DNA of 64,000 nucleotides from Jaapia argillacea MUCL 33604 (taxonomy: Eukaryota > Basidiomycota > Agaricomycetes > Jaapiales > Jaapiaceae). The stretch is from the NCBI GenBank assembly GCA_000697665.1, contig KL197732.1, forward strand, positions 12,154-76,153, given 5' to 3'. This document shows positions 44,548 through 53,998 of this stretch, in pieces. Each line of letters begins with the position of its first letter. Position 1 is the first letter of the stretch. The notes beneath the pieces were generated by a model. That model was not told where the DNA came from and did no database searches. It saw nothing but the letters and a program-made list of their open reading frames with translations. Both the position numbers and the translations under genes were made by a program.

Positions 44548-45945
44548 ATGACTCGCTCTTTCTACGACATTTTCTGGTCCTCTTGCTTGGCGTTCACCCT
44601 GTTAGCAGCTTTCTGGGCCCTTTTTCCTCCGCCAAGCTTCCCTAGAACCATCAGTAACGATGATGTCTCGAGTTCGGGGGTCCAGGGCGGTTGTGTCGCG
44701 GGCACAACGGGCTTACCCTGCAACTTCGAGGCTAGCGTTGCGAGATTTGTGTTCGAGCAAATATCCCACTGCTCCAATATACTCTCCCTCTCGCAGGAGT
44801 GGGGTGTTCCTGCTATAGCTGTCTTCTTCCCACATCAGTGAGTACTCATTGAACCTTCCAGTGCTCAAATTGTTCATACGCGTGTTAGACCCGGCTTTCA
44901 AGATCTTCTCCGGGATCTCATCATTCACAACATTCCAGAGAGCGGGCTTCGCCCAGAACCAGTAAAATTGATGGGACGTGAAGCATACAATATGATGCGA
45001 AGCTTGTATCGCCTACAATCAGAAATGATATCAGACCTAAGTGAACCTACGGGAGCGCTGGGTGCGGTGAGTGATCCTTCTTTTGAAATGTCGATTTTTC
45101 GCTGGCAGCTGATTATTTTACGATCCAGTTAAAAGCCGCTGTTTCTCAGCTCAAGACTGTCCAAGAGTTTCGCCAGTTGCTTGATCGGGACGCAGATCAT
45201 CATGTCCCTTATCGTATCCGGTTCAACGCTATTCAACAGATGAAAAAAATCTTGTCCTCATTGGCCCAAGATCTCACTGCGGATCTAAGGGACCGATTCC
45301 TGGATCACATCCCCCAACTTGGGACAACCTTCGAACCTGCAGATCGCGCAGCAAATCAAGCAGAGAGCCTTGTCTCCATCATGGATCGGGACATTATATT
45401 AGTTGACCAGCTCCTCAAAACGCGTCCGTGGCAAGATAGGTGGGCCATATGTTGGCTGTACGACGGCCAAGCGTGTCAAGAAGGAAGCCAGATCAGGAAA
45501 TATCAAGATGCTCTAAACACGAGAGGCCAACTCCTTAAGTATTATGCGGAGCACCTCCCCAACATTCGTGAAAGTATCTTCTCCGCCAAAACCTATGAAG
45601 AGTGGTACACGCGGCATATGGTTCGTGGCTATCTACTTTACTCGAGATGAATAGGCTGACTGACCATGTATTACTTGACAGCCTTCTTACGCAGAAAGAC
45701 ATCATCGAATGCCGCGAAGCACGCCATTGGGCAGCGCTGACGAAGAACTCGCCGCTCTTGAGGGGGAATTAGAGCTCTACATCTTCCGAGCTCAGGAGGC
45801 TTTCAAGTACGTGGATCTCAGCCCAATAGACGAGCCGGATGATTGGTACAAGAAGGCACTTCTTCCTGGTCGGCGCCGTCCACTGTCAACCGGCTTGCCG
45901 TTTGAGCCATTCCAGGGAAACCAATCTGACCCTCTTGCTTCGTGA
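44548..45945 (+). CDS. array gene copy 3: single-pass membrane helical protein
   Basis: Exons 44548-44837, 44889-45066, 45129-45620 and 45682-45945 give about 407 residues with the same exon plan. The first ATG of the other copies is lost (acc-ccc-aac before the second ATG), so translation should begin at MTRSFYDIFWSS, four codons further in. The membrane helix is FWSSCLAFTLLAAFWALF. The Cys block GGCVAGTTGLPCNFE and ISHCSNILSLSQEWG is intact, as are WQDRWAICWLYDGQACQEG and the exon 4 acidic helix ADEELAALEGELELY. Exon 3 has its own changes (DRDADHHVPYRIRFNA, QQMKKILSSLAQDLTADL). The last intron starts GTTCGT, one base off the GTCCGT of the other copies. No disabling change. Confidence 0.8.
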
Positions 45946-46645
45946 CTCCCGTGAGTACCATCCTGCTTTTACCGGGTGTTACACTAAGATATAGATATAG
46001 ACTACTATCTCGCGATACAGCACCCCCGTAGTTTCGCCGTATAGGTATCCTTCGGAACGTCTTCGAAGCTGCGACACTTATCGCTAGTACGTTCGGATTA
46101 ACATCGTAGTTGGCGTGAAGGACGGAGCCCAGTCTCTCCAAGAAGCTGGTCTGGAGTATGATCCATGTTGCCAGTGACTACTATGGGAAGTGACTACGTG
46201 CCCTTTCGATATCTTTGGCGGTCATGGTTTTCCCCAATCACCGTCCTCTCTCAGGACGTTTGGAAGGTCGATCAACGGAAGGTTTGACATATCTCTTGAT
46301 GAGGATGATGTGGAGGACTCAACGGGGTGACTCTGCGTAGTACCTTTCAATTGAGCATTGTGACCTCGAAAATCTGGCCGCTTCTCGATGGTTGAGCTTT
46401 ATTGTGGTGTAAAAAAAACGGGATTGAGAATGATATGGACGAACTCGATAACAACAGGGTTTGTGTCAATGGGCGTCAGTCGACGCGTCTGACCCACGCC
46501 CGTCAACCTCCGTCAACTGCTTATTGTGAACACTTGTCCACCCTGTTCCCGAGCCCTTTGTATCTGCAACTCGTTGTTTTGTCCTTCGGTCAGACCAACT
46601 GTTCTTGAGTGGCGGCTTGTTCATATATAACTCACTCACCTCCCC
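45946..46645. repeat. array spacer 3-4: 3' flank, first-exon relic and promoter
   Basis: The 3' flank after copy 3 closely resembles that after copy 1 (block tttcgccgtataggtatcct). From about 46216 the founder divergent region is recognisable, with a small insertion in the relic (gaggatgatgtgg). Confidence 0.75.
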
Positions 46646-48049
46646 ATGACCCCCAACATAAACCGCTTTTTCATTTTCTGGTCCTCTTGCCTAGCACTCT
46701 GCCTGATAGCGACTTTCTGGGCGTTGTTTCCTCCACCAAGCTTCCTCGGAATAATCAGTAGTGAAAGTGTCTCCAGTTTGGCCACCGAGGGCGGTTGTAT
46801 CACGGGCACAACGGGCTTGCCCTGTAACTTCGAGGCCAGCGTCGCACGATTTGTGACTGAGCAAATATCTCACTGCTCCAATATCCTCTCGCTCACGCAA
46901 GAGTGGGGCGTTCCTGCTATAGCTGTCTTCTTCCCACATCAGTATGTACTACTCGTTGAGTCGTACATTGCTTAGAGTGTTCATCATGTGTTAGACGCAA
47001 CTTTCAGAAACTGCTCTTGGCTCTCATGGTTGACAGCATTCCAGATAGTGCGCTTCGCCGAGAACCAGTAGACGCTATGGGACGCGAATCATACAAGATG
47101 ATGCGAACCCTGTATGGCCGTCAATTAGATGTAATAACCGACCTGAGCCAGCCTTCAAGAGCACTGGGTACGGTGAGTGATCCTGCTTTTGAGATCTCCA
47201 TTTTTTCGCTGACACCTGATTGTTTACAATCCAGTTAAAAAAAGCTGTATCTCAGCTCAAAACTGTCCAAGAGTTTCGCCAATTGCTCGATCGGGACCCA
47301 GATCACCGTGTCCCGTATCGTATTCGCTCCAACGCCATCAACCGAATGAAACAGATCTTGTCCTCAGTGACTCAAGATCTCACCAGCGATTTGATTGGTC
47401 GATTCTTGGATCACGCCCCGCACCTCGGGACAATCTTTGAACCCGCAGATCGCACAGCAAATCAAGCAGAGAGCCTTCTGTCGATCATGGCTCAGGACGT
47501 TATACTAGTTGACCAGCTCCTCGAAACGCGTCCGTGGCAAGACAGGTGGGCCATCTGTTGGCTGTACGACGGCCATGCGTGTCGAGAAGGAAGACAGCTC
47601 AGGAAATATCAAGAAGCTCTGAACACCCAAGGCCAACTCCTCAAGTACTACGCACAGCATCTCCCTACCATAAGTGAAAGTATTTTCTCCGCCAAAGCCT
47701 ACATGGAATGGTACACTCAGTATATGGTCCGTGACCAACCACCTGCGAACGATCGTCATGCTGATAGACCATGTGTATCTCATAGCCTTCCCATGCAGAA
47801 ACGCATCATCGAACGCCGCGAAGCACACCACTGGGTACCGCTGACGAGGAACTCGCCGCTCTCGAGGGAGAATTGGAACTCTACATCTTCCGAGCTCAGG
47901 AGGCTTTCAAGTATGTGGATCTCAGTCCAATAGACGAGCCGGATGATTGGTATAAGAAGGCACTTCTTCCTGGTCGGCGCCGTCCATTTTCAACCGGCTT
48001 GCCGTTTGAACCATTCCAGGGAAACCACTCTGACCGTCTTGCTCCATGA
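46646..48049 (+). CDS. array gene copy 4: single-pass membrane helical protein
   Basis: Exons 46646-46941, 46995-47172, 47235-47726 and 47786-48049 give about 409 residues. Starts MTPNINRFFIFWSSCLALC, a slightly shortened N terminus compared with copy 1. Exons 2-4 keep 178, 492 and 264 nt. By eye exon 3 differs from copy 1 at only about ten of 164 residues (for example LLETRPWQDRW for LLKTRPWQDRW, and DGHAC for DGQAC), far fewer than copy 2 or 3. The Cys block GGCITGTTGLPCNFE and the exon 4 acidic helix are intact. It ends NHSDRLAP, where the others end SDPLAS or SDPLTS. Probably functional, and either a recent duplicate of copy 1 or homogenised with it. Confidence 0.8.
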
Positions 48050-48610
48050 TTCCTGTGAATACCCTCCTACTTTACTGTACGATATGCAACGACATCGTGA
48101 CAGATACATATCTCCTGATATAGCACTGCGGTAGTTCCACCATATACGATCCTCCAGAACCGCTTCGTAGCTGCGAGGCCTGTTACTACATACGCCCCGA
48201 TCAGTATCACAGTTGGCCCGAAGGACGGAAACCAAGCTCTTCAACAAGCTGTTCTATTGGAGTATGATCCACGTTGACTATGGGAAGTGACCGCATGTCC
48301 TTCGATATCTTGGGGGGTTATGGTTTCCTGAAATCATCGTTCTCTCTCTCTCTCGCTCGATCAACGGAAGGTTTGATATATCTCTCGACGAGGAAGTGGA
48401 GGGACGGGATGAATCTGCATCGTAATTCTTCCATCGAGCATTTTGACCTCGAAAATCAGGGCACTGCTCGATGATGGCTGAGCTTGTTTGAGGTGCAAAC
48501 ACGGTTTTGAGTACGATATGGACGAACTCGATGATAACAGGGCCGTCCTTGGAGGCAGGATTTGTCGGGTTTGTGAGCGTCAGGCGGCGTCTGACCCACG
48601 CCCGTCACTG
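48050..48610. repeat. fifth array unit, promoter without gene
   Basis: After the 3' flank of copy 4, the founder divergent region reappears from about 48305 (relic of the minus first exon with a short tc repeat, then the promoter blocks). It runs to tgacccacgcccgtcac near 48595-48611, after which no array gene follows. The unit is cut about 100 bp before the expected start codon. Confidence 0.75.
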
Positions 48611-49785
48611 AGGATGCCCTCGAGCGCATGGTGTAATTACTTTCCGTGCGTGAGCTTTGAAGGTGTTAATGAGGGGAGCAGAGGTCGGATGAAGGCATCT
48701 CTGAGATAAGGATAGGACTTCGGGAAAAGTATGATTTGGTTGAATGAGATCGGCTTCATGACATTCCATTACGAGGTACACCACAAAATCCTACCAGAGT
48801 TGTGAAAACAACCGCGACCCGATACAGAATAAGTATAAAGACAACACACCGAGAAGAAACCCAATGTCTAGAAGACGACTGGTGTATGAACGAGACGAAC
48901 CAGTCCATCGACAGGCTCCGACTCGGACTCCGTAACTTGTGAATGCACTGGCACCCAGGACGCTCCGCGCAAAAGACGCTGTCGACCTTGACTTCCTCAG
49001 CGAAAGGAGCATGACCATAATTCACCGGTGGTAGATGGAAGAGTATGGGCAAAAAGCGAAAGCGACAATATACATAGTGCCCAGTACTAATAGTCACTTG
49101 GGAAGTTCAACTTGTTCAAGTCGGAGGCGACGGTGGCAGGAACAGAAATTCAGGTTTGGCCAAGTACGCATCAGAGACGACGACCGTCTGCAGTCACAGC
49201 TAAATTCAGAACGATAGACCGTTCGGATTTCTTTCACTCTCAGAAGCCTCTCGGTTCAGTCACCGTTTGTGGCAAGTCGAACGCGCAGTGCCTTGACTCC
49301 ACCCAGCGCCACAATTCGTGTTAGAATCCCGGAAATCAATATAATTCCCCCCCTTTTCAACGGACGTGCCTGAGTCGAGTAAATTCGCTGTGGTCTATCG
49401 TTGTGAATTTAGCTGCAACGGAGAACACTAGCTCTATTCTTGGCGTCAGCGAAGGAAGCAAGATTTATCAACTTTCCAGAGGCGTGGTGGCAGGAACTGA
49501 ACAAGGGGCGTCGTGAGACAATTTCTCGAACTTATGTACCCGTTCTGCCCGACGAGGGGGAAAGAAATTTCGAGATCCGAGGCTATACGCTAAATACCCT
49601 CATTGACATCAGGCAAGTACGACAATAAATCATTCTCCAACTCCAACAAGCCGAACGAGTTCACCAACGAGAAAGATAACTATTTATCAACACCAACCCC
49701 ATCCTCCATCCTCAAAATTCATGGCGAACCAACAGCCCATTAAATCCAATCCCACATCCACATCCACCACCGCAAGACCTAACCA
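48611..49785. other. array right flank, no gene recognised
   Basis: A minus-strand frame 48756-49097 (113 codons) ends in hydrophobic stretches (RCVVFILILYRVAVVF), and a plus-strand piece 49440-49615 reads EARFINFPEAWWQELNKGRR before a possible donor. Neither is recognised and neither has a supported exon chain. The last 150 bases hold the 3' end of the F-box gene on the minus strand. Confidence 0.35.
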
Positions 49786-52237
49786 TCATCTCTCCCTCAA
49801 CGACATAACCAAAGGACCCTCCAACGGAATCGCCTTCCCATCCGGAGTCCAACTCCTCCAAGTCCCAACGAACGTCTGTCCAGCATGCACATACCCCCTA
49901 AATATAATCCTACCACCTTCAAGATCAGGTAAACCCGTCGCAGGACTAATCTATTATATGAGAAGGGTAGGTCAGTGGTGGAGGGTGGTAAGAGAGGGGA
50001 AGGGACGTACGGGAATTCGAACGATAGCGATGAGGCCGTCATATGGACGGACGCGGCCATAATATTGGAAGGCGTCCCAAGCTTCACCGTGTCGAGTATC
50101 GGTCTATACAAGAAAGAAGGTCAGCAACGAGGACTAGAGACGACGAAAACAAGACACTAACCTTGCCAGTGAAGACGATATCACCAACCCCATCACATAG
50201 TCTCCCATCATCCTCATCCTCACTCTCCACTTCACTCTCAACCGAAACCTCACTCCCATAACTCCCACTTTCACTCTCCTCGTCCTCAGGCTCGGGAGAC
50301 CCGATCCCATCCTCGTCCTCACACCCCATCTCAACTTCATCACAACCCATCTCATCCTCAGGATCCTCCAAAGTCATCTCCTCGAAATCCTCTTCGAGAT
50401 GTCGACGACTCTTCTCGTCTTTCAACCGACACTCCATCTCTCGTTGCCTAATCCTTCTCAACATCCCCCTCTCCACCCGCTCCGCCCTTCGAATACAAAC
50501 AACACACCTATCCGCCGAATGCGAACTCTTCTTCCCAGGTACGTATGTTTCATAAATATGTTTCGCTCCCTTCATACTGTACATCGTCAAACGTCCCTAT
50601 CACACACATCAGCACCATAACCACAAAAGAGACGAAGTCGAAAGACGTACCTTGTTGCCTTCTTGGAGGGACCTCCAAGTAGGGAACCAAGCGTTGTTGA
50701 TACCATGCTCGTCGGCGTTGGCGAAGGGATACGGAGTATTGGGCGAGATGCAATGATGTTCTTGGATACGCATATATACTGGCCTTCCGTTGACGAAAGG
50801 ATCAGTTTGGGTGAATGCGGGTGGCATGTTGGCCGTCCGGACGAGGTCCATATAGATCGGTTCCGACGGGACCTAGGATATATGCGAGAAACCAATGATC
50901 AATAAAACTCGACAAAACGACGAAATGGGAGGGAAAGAAACATACGAGCATCCTACCATGCCACAACCCCGACAACATCCCGATCTCGTAAACTTGTCCT
51001 TTCCCCTCTGGTTGCCTCCACAATCCCCACTTCATCATGCACCACCTCTCCCACTCCTGATCCCACCTCGCACTCGGTGGCTTCCTCTCCACCCTCGTAT
51101 GACCTTCTTCACCCTCAGCACCCTCCCACCAATTCCACCTCGGAGTCTCCTCCAACTTCGCCTGCGGAAACGCATTAAACTCGTGTATATCATCTTTCGT
51201 CGGGCCCGTAGGGTACTCCAACGACCTCGAAGGTGGCAATATGTCAGGGATACGGATTGGTACGACTTCGCGGCGAGCGAAGTAGATTAGTTTGGCTGCA
51301 GTGGAGGTGAGAGGCGTTGTGAGACGGAGATGGTGGCCAAAATGGGGGATTTCTTTGTGGATTTTGGTTGGGGAGCGGTAGATTGGCCAGGGGCCGTGTG
51401 CGGTTCGAGATGAGTGGGGTTGGGTGGGGGAGAGGTCCGAGTGGACGAGGGGGAGTTCGTAGTGGATGTCGGGAGCGTAGAAGGTCGGGTACTGTAGATT
51501 ATGTTAGTGAGGAGGCGAGACGAGAAGGAAAGGAAAACGTACACGGAACGCAAGATGGACGAAGGGGGTGACGAGACCAATCATCTGCCACCTATCCTGA
51601 GGTATCTCCTTGGCGAGTTTCTCTGCGCGACCAGGTGAGTATCGATAAACCGACGAGAACGAAATCAACTACCTTTCGTAGTGAAGAACCAGTGAAGCCA
51701 CAACGCAAGGGAATTAATAGCGTTATCCGCAGGCCACCCACGAAACCTTCCCCGATCCTCCCATAGCCTCGCTCTAATAAACCTATCCACAAACAAATCC
51801 ACACCGACAGCTTCGAGCTGAATCTGATTCCTCCCATCATTCTCCACCATCATCAATACGGCTTCCCAAAACCTCTCCTCCAAAGCCGGCGCGTGCAGAG
51901 TAGCGTGTTTGAAAAAGTGCAGCGTGTCGCAGTTCTTGCGCAACTGTTCGGCGAAGTGGACGGGGAGGATCTCGCTTTCGCGTGACCTGCGTTTGAAAGC
52001 GCTGCTATCGAAGCAGGCTTTGAAAACGCGACCGTAGAGGACTTGAGAATTGGGGTTGTCGAAAGCCAAGGTAAAATAGATTTGTTTGCATGTAGCGAGC
52101 AGAGCAGGAATGATTTTTGGAGGGCCGATCGGATCTAGCAGGACGGCTTCGACAGTGATGTTTTCGAGGATTTCTCGAGGCAGGTTACAGAGCGGGGACG
52201 ACTGATGAGCCATCGAGGCGGAGATGAGGCTGGTCAT
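49786..52237 (-). CDS. F-box protein of a large basidiomycete family
   Basis: Minus-strand gene with several exons. From ATG at 52237: MTSLISASMAHQSS, then the F-box-like start LCNLPREILENITVEAVLL, DPIGPPKIIPALLATCKQIY, and a helical domain with LYGRVFKACFDSSAFKRR, MMVENDGRNQIQLEAVGV and WPADNAINSLALWLHWFF. Downstream exons encode KLAKEIPQDRWQMIGL, YAPDIHYELPLVHSD, RWCMMKWGLWRQPEGKG, a long acidic linker rich in E, D and S, and HGEAWDAFQYYGRVRPYDGL. The last exon encodes a strand-rich end (FRGYVHAGQTFVGTWRSWT) and stops at 49786-49788. This order, with LPREILENI, GPP, END-G-N and GRVRP-DGL, is the one I know from many Agaricomycete F-box proteins, presumed SCF adaptors with unknown targets. 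An alternative upstream in-frame ATG at 52528 is less likely. Confidence 0.85.
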
Positions 52238-52630
52238 CGTCAGAGACAACGACGGGGATACGAACGTTGACGGCGAGTAGAGGAGGAAAAGGAAACGGCG
52301 AGGTGCAGGCAGGTATATAAAGGGAAGCGGCGAGGAGCATGTCGGCACGCGTTTGGTGGCAAGATCTCCGGGATCGCGTAGGTTATTAGCAGAACAGTCA
52401 CTAGTCTCTTTCTGCTCAAAGTCCCCGTTGATGAATCCAAAATTGAACAGCTCACGCTTCGGCGGCGTTACCGGTCCACAAGCCTCATTATTTCCCATTT
52501 TTCCATTGTCCACACGTAACGCTTGCACAATGCTGGCGTAAACGTCCTGTAACGTCGGCGCCGCCTCGACGTCCTCCTTGTCTTCTTCTCGCTTTCGCCA
52601 CCCTGCAAACCGCCATTGTCGACCTGCATC
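52238..52630. promoter_or_regulatory. divergent intergenic region with a TATA-like element
   Basis: Separates the minus-strand F-box gene from a plus-strand unknown gene. A tatataa string at about 52314-52320 lies some 80 bp upstream of the F-box start codon and reads as TATATA on the minus strand, a plausible TATA box. The region is also an open continuation of the F-box frame, which I take as chance. Confidence 0.45.
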
Positions 52631-53998
52631 ATGTCCGCGGCAACCCCAGCATCGTCTTCTAGTCTAGGGGCCTGTCAGCAAAACACCGAGAAACCAGCTC
52701 AGCCCAAGTCTCTGCTTCCACGGCCGCCGGCTTTCTCTGGTTTTCCAGAGGACCAAGGACCGATAAAGTACGTATGTCACAAAGTCCGTGCCACTCACCC
52801 GTCCTCGTTTATCCACATGCAGCCGATACGGTGACCATCTCAACATCCAATTCGGAACCAATCTATCAGTCTAATGACGACGCTCCTCGCCACGAGCACC
52901 ATACTCAACTCCGCCGCATTTCAAAATCCCGTGTTGCCAACGAGCGTTTAGGTATTCTTTCGATGGCTTTTGCCTTTCTGTATGCCAATGAGATGAAGCG
53001 GACTTTCGTGGTTTGAACGTTGTCCAGCCTTCCCTGCATCTCGCGACCCACTGGACCTCGGCTTTTACCCAAAGAACCAGAAGGAAGCACTCTCGGTCGG
53101 GAAATGCCTCTACTCGTGCCTCTCGTCGACACACTCGCTTGGACTCTCCACTGGCATCCTCCGAATCTCCTGGCTCGTCTTGTGGTATCGACCTGATCCC
53201 ATTCGCGATTCCCAAATACCAAGCTTTTTACGCCTCTCGCTGAGTTGGAACTTCAATCCTGCTGTCTCTTGGTCTCTCAGCGCTCCTCTACCCTGACCTC
53301 TACCATGCCATCATCTCGCTCTTCGGGCCACTCAAGTTCTCTCATTATCTCTCATTATACGGATCTACGTTCCGTCTTATGTTCGCGGGTAGGCATCCGA
53401 GACATCACTCTTCCCAAGAACCCGCTCCTAAACGCACATACACCGAATGTCCGTTCCTCCGTCGAACCTAATTCCACATCAGGGAAGCCGTCACTCATTG
53501 TCCCAGCGTACCTACAATCCATCAAGCAGCGAAAACACCTCAAAGGCTCAAGACTTCACCGTTACCAACCCCCATCACCTTCGTCCCAATCCATCAGGAC
53601 CCTTGAACCGTTACCCAAGTATCAACGTCGTCAAAAGACACCGATTGGGTACATCTTTACCATACATGTCTCTCCGTCGTTCTGGACCACGTCTCTCTCC
53701 CATAATTCCGCAATCACCCATAAACTATACTTCTCCTATGTATAGCACTCCACTTCAGGTACGCTCCAAACGCTTTATCCCCCCACTACGTGATGCGAAA
53801 ATCCCGAAGTCTCGTCAGCTTTCTAATCCATCATTTCACGAAACCTCGGCGACCTTGGCTGATTGCATCGTCGCCGTGATTCGAGAACTACATCTCTTGC
53901 CGATCGTTCCTACCCCCCTTCCGCCGGCTCATACAATACACGGGCCTTCCAAGACCTTTGTCAGGCAACGGCGTTTCCTTTCCTACGTGTCTTATTAG
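52631..53998 (+). CDS. Ser/Pro-rich protein of unknown function (exon structure uncertain)
   Basis: ATG at 52631 begins MSAATPASSSSLGACQQN, and the exon runs to a donor GTACGT after EDQGPIK. Downstream open frames are rich in Ser, Pro, Arg and Thr and look coding: 52800-53015 (TISTSNSEPIYQSND), 53060-53240 (basic, SRSGNASTRASRRHTR) and 53447-53998 (183 codons, NPHHLRPNPSGPLNRYPS, then ADCIVAVIRELHLLP near the end). I could not fix all splice sites, so the protein may be one low-complexity regulator or two genes. No zinc finger, kinase or other domain seen. Confidence 0.35.

Larger units (their letters stand above)
39935..48610. repeat. tandem array of about 2.05-2.1 kb units (four full, one truncated)
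   Basis: Unit boundaries follow repeats of the same landmarks: a minus-strand first-exon relic, divergent promoter, plus-strand gene and 3' flank. Gene starts are at 40402, 42471, 44548 and 46646, a spacing of 2069, 2077 and 2098 bp. The first unit holds the intact minus-strand gene end; later units hold only about 130 bp of it. The fifth unit runs from about 48050 and stops resembling the others near 48610, before the gene. Direct repeats in one orientation, as expected from unequal crossing over. Confidence 0.85.

Noticed and set aside
52238-52528. N-terminal extension of the F-box gene from an ATG at 52528
   Set aside because: The extension does not look like protein, contains a TATA-like element, and family members start close to the F-box.
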